From: Lytechinus variegatus
Lineage: Eukaryota; Echinodermata; Echinoidea; Temnopleuroida; Toxopneustidae
Length of the DNA: 64,000 nucleotides
NCBI RefSeq assembly: GCF_018143015.1
Contig: NC_054743.1
Coordinates: 26,473,934 to 26,537,933, forward strand
Direction of reading: 5' to 3'
Within the stretch, counting starts at the first letter, position 1, and each line of letters opens with the position of its first letter. The translations under genes and the position numbers were made by a program. This document shows positions 12,501 through 21,751 of the stretch, one piece after another. Below the pieces are notes generated by a model. The model did not search any database. It had not been told where the DNA came from and worked only from the letters and a program-made list of their open reading frames with translations.

Positions 12501-15500
12501 AGTATAACAATGATATGCATGCATTTACCTTTTGTTCTAGTAGAAGTCAACAGATAATTTGCATACCTTTTTACTTGTAGAAGGAAGTCTAACATATTTC
12601 TTTTACACACCTTTGTTCTTGTAGATGGCAATATACCTGATCTTGACCCTGGGTCATCTCTTCGACCTGGCTTCTATGTTTATTGCAAGAGTCATTGTGT
12701 CTCAATACAACCTGGCAAGCTGAGGGTGTGCTGTCAAACCTGTAAGGATCCTGCTTTCATTGTCAGAGAGGTATGTATATTTATAAATAATATACGTGGA
12801 AATGCTCCAAAGGGAGTGGAGAAAGGGGGGAAATGCTTGAAATGGTTAGATACAGTGTTCAAGTATATTAGGCATTACATTAAAAGCAGAATGATATCAT
12901 TACTTCAGGAAGGTTGTTTCTTACCCCTCCAAAATGAATTGAGCTATGAAAGTTAACAGTAGGCTATATATATACGAGGATAATGCTGGCTATTATGATG
13001 TTGATGATGATGATCTTGGTGATGATGATGATGATGGTGATGATGAGGATGATGATGGGGATGATGAGGATGATGATGATGTTGATGATGATGATAATGA
13101 TGATGGTGATGATGTTGATGATGATGATAATGATGATGGTGATGATGATGATGATGATGATGGTGAGGGGGATAATGATAAGGATGAGAGTGATGATGAT
13201 GATGATGAGGGTGATAATGATTAGGATGAGAGTGATGATGATTAGGGTAGTGTGATGATGATGATGATGAGGGTGATCATGATTAGGATGAAAATGTCGC
13301 TGCTGCTGATGGTGATATTAACCTGTTCATTATGTCATATTTATGTAGGATCCTGTATGCTGGGATGATGTCATTCTGTCCGATAGGATATCAGGAAGTT
13401 GCCTTACTCCAGGTTGCCAAGGTGATAAAGCTGTAAGTTCAGATTTCAATTTAGTTTGAAATAGGAGTATCTCTTTTCTCAGAGCAGTTTGTGGAAAATT
13501 GTGAATGTCATTTTCATATTTCGGATATATATATTGGCATCTATCAAAGATGCCTCTAACCCCATTAATGTAGCAATTTTACTTTTGTTCTCCCTGGCAA
13601 GTGCCCTCCTATTCATAGTCATCTTTATATTGGATCATATATTAATATTTGAGTGCCCCCACCCCCATCATTTAACATATCTTTGGATTTGATGAAATAT
13701 GATTAATGCATTAACAGAAATACTTTTCTTTAATTGGATATCTCATAATATTTTTCATTTATTTCATCATCATCATCATCGTTAGTTCATAACGATGATG
13801 ACAATTGGAAACTTGTCTGAAAAAATATCTGATCAGAAAATTTATATGAATTAGCACCCATCTGATGGTAAAATTGTAAATATAAATAAATGTACTTAAG
13901 TAAAAATGCAAACAAGCAAAAAAATGTTCAGTGAAATTGTAATTATCATGCGAGTTGAATGGCTCAGTGAGGGATAATTTACCTTGAGGAAAAAAAACGG
14001 GCAGTAGCTAATTTGCCTATTATTAGTAGTATTAAGTGAAGATTTCTGGTATTTTTTATGTCAATATCCATGATAACGAAATGTATTTTAGGTGGTTATT
14101 CATTAAAACTTTACATTTACGATTATTATAAATACTTCTTCATCCAGTGAGATACAAATTATTATGTTTACTTATCCTTTTGTTTGTATGATTCTATTGT
14201 GAAAAGGAATTTTTCTTCAAGTGTTCATCACACATAGCATCAGGGAATGATCAACTCACAGTACTTCCTCTCATACGGACCAATACCAGAAGGGTTATGT
14301 GCATCACATGTGCAGATGTCTTGTAAGTGTGATAAAGAATAAAAATTTCTTCACAAAACAAAAGTTTTGTGACGGTAAACGTTCATATATCAAGCAGGCA
14401 TTAGGAGGCTGCTTCACAAAGAGAAGAGAATGACTGCAAATTGAACTTATGTCCACCCTGGTAACAACTTTTCATGTTTTAATGAAGCAGCAAGCTGAGA
14501 AAAACCTAATTTGGAATTTTTGTTCTTCAATCCATAAAGAAATAAAAGTTGTGGATTTTAAAGTTTTAATTTTGAGATGTCACATGTGAGCAGAGGTTCC
14601 ATGACATTTGCTCCGGTGACAATTGCTCCGATGGAAGTTCTGCACGCTAAGCCAAATGTAAATCCTAACCTCCAAAACTAAAAATTCTAATCCTATCACT
14701 TACATCATTCTGAACCATAAATTCTATTACAATCTTAATTCTAACCAGGCTATATCTTTTCAGATATTAAGACTGGAGCAAATGTTGTAGGAGCATACAC
14801 CCTTACATGGACATCTAGGCCTTCTGAGATGAAATCCATAAGATGGCATATTTTACATGATTTATATATAGAGTAATGTGCCTTATCAATTACGATTTTT
14901 TGCCTCAGCCATGCTATTACTTTGACCATTCTTTTATGTTTTTTTATTTTACAGAATATCTGTTTTGGTCTTTCCATGTTCAGCTGCTCATGTGATGTGT
15001 TTGGATTGTTTTAGCCAATACTGTAGGTTGTGTTTAAATGAGAGGAGATTTATTCAGAGTCCTCAGCTAGGATACACATTACCATGCCCAGGTGAGTCAA
15101 CTCTCTCTGACACCCGCTACACTGGATTTCCTACCCCAGTCTCAGGGTGCCCTGAGACAGCTTTCTGTGCGTATACACAGGATTACCAAAGTTGTCTGAC
15201 TTCAAGCGAACCTGTCTCGGACCACTCTTGGGCAGGTGTGCGTTAAACTGAATCCAAAGCAGTCTTGGGGCACCCCGAGACCAGTCTTGGAACACATCGC
15301 GAGGTGGTCCGAGATAGGTAGGTGTGTGCATTTACACTGGATTAGAAACCTGCCCAAGACTGGTGTAGGGGTGCCCCAAGACTACTTAGGAAATGTGGTA
15401 TAAGAGGGGTCTATATTTCATGGTGGCATTTTACTCCAGATGCATCATTTCCAATTACACAAAATGTGTGTTCCGTGCCTGTACTATGAAATATCTTTTA

Positions 15501-18500
15501 GAAGTTACTGTGATTCCCATCAGATGTAATGGTGGGTAATCTCATGAAAGAATGCACAAAATTGCACGATGTTGACCTCCGAATTGAAAAGTGACAAGTT
15601 CACACTGTTTGTAAGGGGATTTCCCCACTAAAATATAAATTATTCATAAATTTATTAGCAGCTTTATGAAATGCCCATCTGGTTTAACGTCCCCTTTATA
15701 GTTTCAAACTTTTAATTCCATCATAGAATGTAAAGATGTTTTCTTTTCCTTGATTGTTTCTTCCTTTTCAGCTGGATGTGAGGATTCTCTCATCAAGGAC
15801 ACACATCATTTCTTGGTGCTGGGAAAGGAACAGGTACAGGTTACATTGATTTGAGTTTTGCAGATATGAAACTGGAGAAATATTTTATTGAAACCAGTGC
15901 CCTTTTCATGCTGCAGTTCTAGTTTAGGGTGCCCCTAGATGATCTTTTAAGAGATTTACATGTCTGTATGCCAATAAATCAAGACTGGTCTCTATTTGAG
16001 GGCATCAACGAAAGTAAGGGCTATGTAGTTGGTGTTTATCGAAAAACTTTTTGTAAGTTGCACATAATTTTACCCGCAACTCTTAACCATTACCGGGGAC
16101 CTGCTCTCCATTGCAAATTCAACAAAGCAGATTCTCATTCGTTTTATTTGCATCAGCTAAAGTTGAAATCATTCTTTATTCCTGTCGTTAATCGCATCCA
16201 AATGCAGAGTTTCGTATTTGTTAGAATTTACCAAAGATTTTGATAAATCCCCCCCCCCTTGTGAAAAAAAAGAAAATTGGGGGTAACAAGAATGGATAAT
16301 TAATTGTACATGAAAACGCATATAAATCACAAACAACTTTATGAAGCACCTATCAGGACTGGTTCCCTGCATTATATGTTGCTTAACAATAATAATAATT
16401 GCTGGACTTATAATTTATATAGCACTTTTTCCGTGAGGATACAAAGCACTGCTGTGTACATGTATATTTGCCTCTGGCTTGTATACCTGATACAAGAGAT
16501 TTGGTACCGAGGAGTATCTTCTAAGTGAAGGCAGGGTCTTGTGCTCCTCCCCAGGGTGTGGTGCTGATAATCAGAGGAGTTGAGAGTGGAGAAAGTGTGC
16601 CATGTTTTCATGCTCTGCTCACCAAGTTTTATTTGTGTGATTCATATTCAGTCCTTTGTTGTATTTTATAACATACGAAGATGAACTTTTATAATTACTT
16701 CTCATTTAAGCCTCTCGTATTTTTTTGATATAACAGTATGCACGATACAAAAGATTTGGTACCGAGGAGTATCTTCTAAGTGAGGGCGGGGTCTTGTACT
16801 CCTCCCCAGGGTGTGGTGCTGATAATCAGAGGAGTCGAGAGTGTGCCATGTTTTCATGCTCTGCTCACCAAGTTTTATTCACATGATTCATATTCATTCC
16901 TTCGTTATATTTCATAGCATATGATGGTGAAATTTATTATTACTCATGCAAGCCGATAATATTTGTTTCTTATGATAGTATGCCCGATACAAGAGATTTG
17001 GTACCGAGGAGTATCTTCTAAGTGAGGGCGGGGTCTTCTGCCCCTCCCCAGGGTGTGGTGCTGGTATACTACTAGAATCAGGAGAGGAGAGGAGAGTGGA
17101 ATGCCTGCAGGAGGAAGGCTTTGGATGTGGGGTAAGGAATTCATAATTCACACTATTTGCTTTACAAAATTTGATCTGTTATTATCAACTGATAATTGCC
17201 AAATATGGTGTGCAAATGTCAGATTATGAGGATAATTTCCACAGCATGCCTTGCATGCAGGGTTAAGAGCTATTACAGTGAGTGCATTGTCCATGGTTAT
17301 TCTGTAATTCTGTTGCATTTTGATCATCTTGTGTTTTATCTTTTAATTTGTATGTTTACATATTAAAGAAATAAACAATTTACCTCATCAGACTTTTGTC
17401 TCACTACTAGATTAGCCAGATATGAGGTTTACGGCACTTGGACTTCCAATCTCCTACTGACAGAAGGGTGGGCAATTTATGTGACAGATTTTTTGCATTC
17501 TTCAGATTCAAACTGAATAACTAACACTTATATAGTTAATTCTTAGAATGTAGGTAATAATACTTTTCATTCATAGTTTGTCTTCTGCCGGAACTGCCAT
17601 GAAGCCTACCACGATGGGGCGTGTGGACAGAAGACAGAAGAGCCTCAGAGTCAGACAGCATTGGGGTCAGAGGTCAACAGTGAGAGGGAGCGACAAGCAA
17701 GATGGGAGAATGAAGAGAGTAGAAGAATCATAGCAGAGACCAGTAAACCTTGCCCTAACTGCAAAGTGCCTGTAGAAAGAAATGGTGAGTGTGTTTTAAG
17801 TAGGCATGCTCTTGTTGAATCTTCCTTTTGTTATGCCACAGTCACAATGGCGCATTGGACTCTAGACCAACCAGAGCTATTGGCCCGATTTCACAAACGT
17901 TTTTAAAGCCATTGGTTGAACCCATGGTTTATGCAGATTTACTGTATATATTATGCTTATTAACCGCATATATTTAAAAATGTCCAGTGCTGATACATAC
18001 TTTTGTCACAGTTCAACGCATTGGTGCCTGTTGCCGTGGTTAAGTATGCTATTTTATTCATGAGTCCAGTTTGAAAAATGGACTCATTAATTAAGAATAG
18101 TGGAGTCATTAATAAAACTATGGCAACAGGCGTCACTTTGGTTCATTGTGACAAAAGCGCGCATCAGCATTGGAATTCTTTACTATACGCGGTAAATAAG
18201 CATAATTTATACAGGAAATCTGCATAAACCATGGGTTCAACTGATGATTTAAAAACCACCTTCGTGAATTTGGGCCATTATGTTATTTCCATTGGCAAAC
18301 CATTAGTCGGTTTGGAGTCGGTTACGTTGCTGTGACTGTAGCATCATTGGTTGGCGGCAAAACGATGCATACAAGATTTCAATCTCCAGTAATTTCACAC
18401 AGCCTACCTCAGATACACTCAATCAAATGAAGTGCATTAGATTATAGGTGTCTCTCGAGGAATAATTTTCCCGGTATCGCATTGCAATTTGCTCCACATT

Positions 18501-19185
18501 TTTTAAAGACTGCTACAGAAAAAGTCTTGTATAGTAGTTTTGTTTTATATAGGACTGTTCAGAACATAATTCAGAGCTTTTCACTTATGACCAATTATAC
18601 TAATCAATTTGGTAAGTACATTTATTCTCTGTTCTTGTGTAAAAATTGTATAATGTAATATTTATATTTTGCCCTACACTATGAATCCAGTATTTGGACA
18701 ACTACTGAACCAGTGGTCACAAGGATTTGTACTCTTGTTCAATAAGATATAAACTTACAATTAAATGATGCAAATTTACAGTTAGAGTTTCTATATAAGT
18801 TTGCCTGTCAATTTTGTAAATGCAAATTTGACTGGGCCAGTTATTTCGTATATTTCTTGATTCAATAGTTAAATACAAGTAGTGCTTTGCAAAGCATCTG
18901 TTGTTATTTGCTTGTAACATTATGTATTTGATGCTGGTTGATACTGACACATTTTATTGCTGTTTATCAGACTATAATTTTCTGAACTCGATATTTTACC
19001 TGAGGGTATTAACTTGTTTGGTCTTTGTTTTTCTTGTCCCCCCCCTCCCTCCCCTCCCAGGTGGATGCATGCACATGGTCTGCAGTCAAGCCCAATGCAA
19101 GTATGAGTGGTGTTGGATATGCGGAATTGGCTGGAACATGGACTGCCTAGAAGATCATTGGTTTGGTACAGGGTTTCTTTTGTGA
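3325..19185 (+). CDS. PRKN: Parkin, RBR-type E3 ubiquitin ligase (whole gene, ten coding exons)
   Basis: E3 ubiquitin ligase of the RING-between-RING class, known in other animals to act at damaged mitochondria after activation by PINK1. Coding exons: 3325-3546, 11032-11167, 12625-12770, 13349-13432, 14207-14322, 14955-15091, 15772-15833, 16979-17131, 17577-17784, 19061-19185. Every junction has AG and GT boundaries and the phases join without a stop, giving 462 residues against 465 in human parkin. Domain order is Ubl (1 to about 90), short linker, RING0 (about 133-206), RING1 (about 226-285), IBR (about 318-370), REP helix with Trp395, and RING2 (about 408-457). All zinc-ligand positions that I recall for human parkin are occupied. 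The predicted catalytic cysteine is Cys424 in GGCMHM (human Cys431), with the His and Glu partners kept. The linker is about 20 residues shorter than in human. No 5' untranslated exon was identified. Recognition is from sequence memory, not a database search. Confidence 0.95.
3716..4160. mobile_element. Inverted-repeat MITE in parkin intron 1
   Basis: The ends are inverted copies beginning CAGTAGAGGCGCACGG and extending about 70 bp with mismatches. The repeated core word is TCTCCAATATTGG. The element is flanked on both sides by AGGGA (3711-3715 and 4161-4165), a likely 5-bp target-site duplication. There is no coding capacity. The family is not identified. Confidence 0.8.
4372..4580 (+). repeat. 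GA-rich simple sequence, left part
   Basis: Purine-rich run (GAAAGAATGAAGG type). It continues at about 6717-6955 on the other side of the 2.1 kb element, so that element appears to have inserted into one purine tract. Confidence 0.75.
4587..6710. mobile_element. 2.1 kb non-autonomous DNA transposon with short TIRs
   Basis: The left end CAGGGCTGCCAAC and the right end GTTGGCAGCCCTG are exact 13-bp inverted repeats. The hexamer TGAACA flanks it on both sides (4581-4586 and 6711-6716). Inside are GC-rich patches at about 4618-4680 and 6285-6330, C-runs and short inverted segments, but no transposase similarity. The superfamily is not assigned; the 6-bp duplication is a clue for later classification. 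Confidence 0.8.
7667..9333. mobile_element. 1.67 kb TIR element with an unusually long target duplication
   Basis: Terminal repeats GAGATGCCAACC and GGTTGGCATCTC are perfect over 12 bp. On both sides stands TGGCCCCATCATATGA (7651-7666 and 9334-9349), a 16-bp direct repeat. Subterminal DNA carries several TACGATTTT/ATACGATTT words on the left and related CTGATTTTT words on the right. A hairpin with AATTGCCCC...GGGGGCAATT arms lies at about 9118-9200. No transposase was recognised. Target duplications of 16 bp are long for cut-and-paste transposons. Confidence 0.75.
9811..10750. repeat. GGTCA minisatellite inside a TIR-like element
   Basis: About four and a half tandem copies of a 150-195 bp unit containing GTCACATGACCAAGGTCAAA and TCAATGAACTT. 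The block is bounded by TTGTCTCACCTGC on the left and GCAGGTGAGACGG on the right, which are inverted relative to each other. From memory this is a common element type in echinoderm and some other deuterostome genomes. Each complete unit holds AGGTCAAAGGTCA, at 10016-10028, 10208-10220, 10371-10383 and 10524-10536. Confidence 0.8.
11032..11167 (+). CDS. PRKN: Parkin coding exon 2: end of Ubl and linker
   Basis: Acceptor TTTTTGTGTAG, donor GTCTGT. Encodes residues 75-119 plus one base. [16 protein letters not shown] lines up with human DLDQQSIVHIVQRP, the last Ubl strand. Thr82 falls at the position of human Ser65, the PINK1 phosphorylation site. The rest is a linker that I cannot align confidently. 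The exon joins in phase on both sides. Confidence 0.88.
11690..12430. mobile_element. Large palindromic MITE in parkin intron 2
   Basis: Two arms of about 230 bp (about 11935-12145 and 12150-12390) are near-perfect inverted copies, with a small loop around CATGGTGTTGCCATG. Outside the arms, GAGGAGC/GCTCCTC words repeat on both sides, and TTTTTGAGGAGC at 11731 faces GCTCCTCAAAAA ending at about 12427. The DNA could fold into a long hairpin. No coding capacity. Confidence 0.8.
12441..12624 (+). repeat. Tandem 37-44 bp units, each a copy of a 3' splice site
   Basis: Five successive imperfect units share CTTTGTTCTTGTAGA followed by AGTCTAACAGATAAT-like sequence. Their AG dinucleotides are at 12460-12461, 12498-12499, 12542-12543, 12579-12580 and 12623-12624. 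The last is the acceptor of the next parkin exon. The first four lie in the intron and look like upstream duplicates of the real acceptor with its pyrimidine tract. Confidence 0.75.
12625..12770 (+). CDS. PRKN: Parkin coding exon 3: RING0 first half
   Basis: Residues 120-168. [11 protein letters not shown] and [13 protein letters not shown] match human FYVYCKGPC and QPGKLRVQCSTC. They supply the first four RING0 zinc cysteines and the Lys and Arg of the PGKLR loop, which in human parkin bind phosphorylated Ubl. The Lys after the first cysteine (human Lys151) is also kept. One extra cysteine sits beside the third ligand. Donor is GTATGT. Confidence 0.93.
12985..13315 (+). repeat. GAT/GATGAC microsatellite in parkin intron 3
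   Basis: About 330 bp of imperfect trinucleotide repeat (GATGAT with GGT, GAG and AAT variants). It reads as poly-Asp or poly-Met depending on frame and is not coding. It ends about 35 bp before the next parkin exon. Confidence 0.95.
13349..13432 (+). CDS. PRKN: Parkin coding exon 4: RING0 middle
   Basis: Residues 169-196, exactly 28 codons in phase. [18 protein letters not shown] aligns with human PSCWDDVLIPNRMSGEC. Two further RING0 zinc cysteines are present (GSC and TPGC). Acceptor TTTATGTAG, donor GTAAGT. Confidence 0.93.
13433..14206 (+). other. Parkin intron 4
   Basis: AT-rich. Apart from a small CATCATCAT...GATGATGA hairpin at about 13765-13802, nothing is recognised. Confidence 0.7.
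14207..14322 (+). CDS. PRKN: Parkin coding exon 5: RING0 end and RING1 start
   Basis: Residues 197-234 plus two bases. EFFFKCSSH matches human EFFFKCGAH and supplies the last two RING0 ligands and the conserved Lys (human Lys211). CITCADV matches the first RING1 cysteine pair (human CITCTDV). Acceptor is AAAAG, preceded by a weak pyrimidine tract; donor GTAAGT. Confidence 0.93.
14594..14795. mobile_element. ACATTTGCTCC MITE, copy 1 (parkin intron 5)
   Basis: The left end GACATTTGCTCCGGTGACAA is inverted against GGAGCAAATGTTGTAGGAGC on the right. A second copy lies near 51928-52212, which defines a family. About 200 bp, non-coding. Confidence 0.7.
14955..15091 (+). CDS. PRKN: Parkin coding exon 6: RING1
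   Basis: Residues 235-280. [20 protein letters not shown] matches human [20 protein letters not shown], giving C-x3-H-x2-C-x2-C of RING1. [13 protein letters not shown] matches FVHDPQLGYSLPC and supplies the next cysteine. Acceptor is TTTTACAG, donor GTGAGT. Confidence 0.94.
15100..15405. mobile_element. Degenerate palindromic MITE in parkin intron 6
   Basis: Inverted, imperfect ends (ACACTGGATTTCCTA on the left, TAGGAAATGTGGTA on the right). Repeated internal words are GGGTGCCC, GGGGCACCCC and CCTGCCCAAGAC. Small nested hairpins are possible. It starts almost directly after the exon 6 donor. Confidence 0.6.
15772..15833 (+). CDS. PRKN: Parkin coding exon 7: RING1 end and following helix
   Basis: Residues 281-301. 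[21 protein letters not shown] aligns with human [21 protein letters not shown]. It supplies the last RING1 cysteine and the phospho-ubiquitin-binding His (human His302). Leu295 replaces the residue equivalent to human Arg305. Only 62 bases, in phase with both neighbours. Confidence 0.92.
15834..16381 (+). other. Parkin intron 7, left part
   Basis: No similarity seen apart from a C run at about 16248-16257. One frame is open over 15929-16243 but shows no family features and has no splice sites in phase. Confidence 0.5.
16382..16465 (-). mobile_element. Truncated SINE/LINE tail
   Basis: Read on the minus strand, AGTGCTATATAAATTATAAG is followed by an ATT-repeat tail. It resembles the GGCGCTATATAAATGCC plus ATT tail of the SINE at 63310-63540. 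It lies directly before the first relic of the duplicated parkin exon. Confidence 0.55.
16482..16690 (+). pseudogene. Relic copy A of parkin coding exon 8
   Basis: The sequence repeats the first two thirds of the real exon at 16979: the bases encoding [13 protein letters not shown] are intact. The third codon is TGA, SEGG has become SEGR, and the part after PGCGA has been replaced by an unrelated tail shared with copy B, ending in TGA. It cannot be spliced in without stopping translation. The intron flank downstream is also shared with copy B, so the duplicated unit included intron DNA. Confidence 0.85.
16737..16940 (+). pseudogene. Relic copy B of parkin coding exon 8
   Basis: Starts after an intact-looking acceptor (GATATAACAG) and reads [19 protein letters not shown] exactly as the functional exon. 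It then reads [10 protein letters not shown], so the first IBR zinc cysteine is Tyr. From there it follows the same divergent tail as copy A. No GT donor matching the real one follows. Distance from copy A is 255 bp and to the real exon 242 bp. Confidence 0.85.
16979..17131 (+). CDS. PRKN: Parkin coding exon 8: IBR first half
   Basis: Residues 302-352, 51 codons in phase. [14 protein letters not shown] aligns with human YNRYQQYGAEECVL. The IBR ligands appear as C-PSPG-C, VEC and GFGCG. Acceptor TATGATAG, donor GTAAGG. This is the only one of three tandem copies that keeps all cysteines and an open frame. Confidence 0.93.
17132..17576 (+). other. Parkin intron 8
   Basis: No repeat or exon recognised. 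Confidence 0.6.
17577..17784 (+). CDS. PRKN: Parkin coding exon 9: IBR end, REP, RING2 start
   Basis: Residues 353-421 plus one base. [16 protein letters not shown] completes the IBR zinc sites (human FAFCRECKEAYHEGEC). [14 protein letters not shown] carries Trp395, the equivalent of human Trp403, which in human parkin holds the repressor helix on RING1. [14 protein letters not shown] starts RING2 with its first two cysteines. Acceptor TTCATAG, donor GTGAGT. Confidence 0.94.
17879..18285. mobile_element. Palindromic MITE in parkin intron 9
   Basis: Two diverged inverted arms of about 190 bp. The left begins TGGCCCGATTTCACAAACG and includes TTGAACCCATGG; the right ends AATTTGGGCCATT and includes CCATGGGTTCAA. 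The middle also holds a smaller GGACTCATTAAT hairpin. Non-coding. Confidence 0.75.
18286..19060 (+). other. Parkin intron 9, right part
   Basis: Nothing recognised until the polypyrimidine tract at about 19021-19058 (TGTCCCCCCCCTCCCTCCCC), which precedes the last exon's acceptor CCCAG. Confidence 0.7.
19061..19185 (+). CDS. PRKN: Parkin last coding exon: catalytic RING2
   Basis: Residues 422-462 and the TGA stop. [21 protein letters not shown] aligns with human [21 protein letters not shown]. Cys424 is the thioester-forming cysteine equivalent to human Cys431, with His426 two residues on. Zinc ligands continue through the MDC and EDHWF motifs. The protein ends [10 protein letters not shown] instead of the human DHWFDV. 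A GT after DHWFG (TTTG/GTACAG) could act as a donor to a further exon, which I did not find. Confidence 0.93.
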
Positions 19186-19737
19186 CATCACAATATGAAA
19201 GCAAATCCCTAAAACTTGTTTCGACATATGTTGTGATAAAGAAGATGATAACTCTGATAAGACTCGTTTGTGAGTGTTTGACTTTTCGACTTTTAATTTT
19301 AGGTCATCTTCATGAGCTGATTTAAGAAATCAGAATAAATTATATATATAAGGTGAACTGATTATATCTACTGATGGCAATGTGACAGCATTTTTAATTC
19401 TTTGTGGATGCAATAATAGTGTATATTTTTTATCATAGTATATATTCCATAACTGAAATATGGACATTTGTCCGTGTACATGTATATATGTATCAGCCTC
19501 CCTTAAAAAACAAAAATTATCACAATATTCCACTATTTTGATAATACTTAAAACATACATCATAATAAGATCTCTAAGCACTTTTCAGTGCTTGTTGAAT
19601 AAATGTTGGCATGTCATTGTATTAGTAATCAAGACCATTCTCAGTCTTACAGTATGTATCAGCCATGTTGTATATCTCTTTGCACATCCGTCTTCAACTA
19701 TGATTTTCACAACTCCTTTATTTTATGCTGGTGGTGA

Positions 19738-20035
19738 GTGGATTTTTTTGCCCCAATCCAGTGGAATAAATTACCATCTTATATCCATAATGCCGACTCT
19801 CTCAATCAATTTAAGGCCTTGCTAAAGACCCACTCTTTTAATGTCTAGATATCAGTTGTGGGTTGGTCTATATGAAGGTGCACATCTTAGTTGCATTTAA
19901 TTTGTTGGTTTCTTTAAATTTTGTTTTGAATTCATTCAGACTATTTTATTTTCCTCAGAAATTTAGTATATAGGCAGAAAACTCAGCGCTTAGAGCGCCC
20001 TACAAATATTTTTTCAAAACTATTATTATTATTAC
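19738..20035 (+). mobile_element. 3' end of a LINE (CR1/L2-like)
   Basis: Plus-strand reading APIQWNKLPSYIHNADSLNQ, then FKALLKTHSFNV and a stop at about 19848. This is the C-terminal WNxLPxxI...F(K)xxLKTHLF motif of CR1/L2/RTE-type reverse transcriptases. The remaining 190 bp is a 3' tail with AGCGCTTAGAGCGCCCT and an ATT repeat. All upstream RT sequence is missing, as expected of 5'-truncated copies. Confidence 0.75.
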
Positions 20036-21338
20036 ACCGTATGTAGATGTTGTTAGCACAGTTGATTCTTTCTGTCTTTTAAAAATGCTACACTTTGTGT
20101 GAGGTGTTGATTATTTCCTTGTATCGATTAAAGATTTCTGCTGAGTAGGCTTCTTGCTCTCCTAACTTTATTTTCCATTCCCACAAAGGTGAGAGTTAAT
20201 ACCGCTTCTTCATTTCTTTCCGTGAATTCGACATCGTCGTATTTGTTTTTGATTTGCTGAAACCCACAGGAGAGCATCTGATGAATGATCTCGGTTAGGG
20301 GAGACACCATCACTACCTAACCTCCCCCTGTCCTTCAAATTTCAGATTTGTGCACACTCCATTCTCTCTTGGCAGATAACTTCATACCTTTCCATTGAGT
20401 TGAACCAGAAGATTCTCCTCATCACAGGACCAGTTGGCTGTTCTTTTTTTCCACTTATTTTATGAGTTTATACCTTGTCTTTATCTGCGGATAGAGATCT
20501 CAAGCCATGTTTGCACAGCTGCTTTGAACAGCACCAACTCAACATCGAAACTATGACATAGAATCAGGTTGGGCAATTTCACTCTATTAACTTACCAGAC
20601 ATATCCCATTCCTAGGAAGGGGAGAGTTGATACCACTTTTTCTTCTTAGAATCACTTTGATTTACAGAATTCCAAATCACCCTTTCTAACAATCCTAATA
20701 GATGAAATATGTTCTTTTGATAATAAATAGGACATGACAAATTTAATAAACTCAGTGTCCAAATAATGAATTCAAAACAAACTAAATAGGAAATGCCCAC
20801 CTACCCATGGGGAATGCTTCCCAAATGAGACACTAGTTACAGTTTAATGTATTTCAGGCCCAAAGTCTCCTCTTTCAAAACTTATCCTTCTTATACTGGA
20901 ACTGATCTGAGATGATAACAATATAATCCACACATTCTTATAACTTCGCCAAATGGGAAGTCATGCATTATTTCCAAAAGTCACAGAAGTAATTCTGGAA
21001 AGGGTTAGACGACAACACAGCTGCATTTGAGACTGTTTGTCAGTCTGCTCAATAACCTGAACCACATCTCATTTGATATTATTTTCATCCACTTCTAAAG
21101 CAAAGTCAGGATATTGTTGATAATATTGCACATGAATCAAAGAAAAAGAAGAGGAACTTTTTTTTTTAATTCTGATTTGAAAAAAGTGAGGTAAAAGAAG
21201 GAATTTAATTTTAGTTTAATAACTACACTTCGATTTCATTAATTTTAAATAAAAAAAGATACAGGTAAACACTGTCTTTTTAATAACACCAATTTCAACA
21301 TTCTCCTTTCAAATGGACTTGGAGATTATCCTTCCAGC
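20036..21338. other. Intergenic, unassigned
   Basis: A 61-codon minus-strand reading at 20128-20313 shows no family features. Otherwise AT-rich with no recognised element. Confidence 0.45.
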
Positions 21339-21575
21339 TTAATTTAATCTCCTCCCAATACAACAAAATCTCTCATCAATTTCATCATAGTTTTGTAGTT
21401 GTGTCTTCACACCTGTTGTTGCCTTTCTTTTTGTGTACCCCATTCTCTTGAGAAGAGATCTTGCCAAAGCTTTATCAATCATGATGGAGCCACCACAAAA
21501 AACATGCTCTGCTGCGATGGGTGCCTTTGGAGGCTGAAGCAATCCAGAGGCACCTATCAACACTAACTTAGTCAC
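21339..21575 (-). pseudogene. pogo/Tigger-like transposase fragment
   Basis: The minus-strand reading includes KALARSLLKRMGYTKRKATT followed by KTQLQNYDEIDERF. This resembles the HTH-to-DDE linker region of pogo/jerky-type transposases (SLLKRMGxxKRKATT). No catalytic motifs are present, so this is a small relic. Its relation to the Harbinger pieces beside it is unclear. Confidence 0.6.
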
Positions 21576-21751
21576 TTTCTCACTACAGGGATAAAGTTCT
21601 TGACTTTGCTATTCCACTCTTCCACTAAAAAAATAGTAATGAGTGAATACCGAGCAATTCATAAAGCCATGCATTGATAGTTAAACAGAAATTGTGATTC
21701 TACACCCAGGGAAAGCAGTTTCTGCTACATCATCATCACTTTCCCTGTTCA

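Noticed and set aside
12946..13255. Asp-rich and Met-rich open frames
   Set aside because: Both are translations of the GAT microsatellite inside a parkin intron.
16737..16940. Copy B as a mutually exclusive functional parkin exon
   Set aside because: It lacks a zinc cysteine, diverges before the exon end and has no matching donor, so a functional alternative exon is unlikely.
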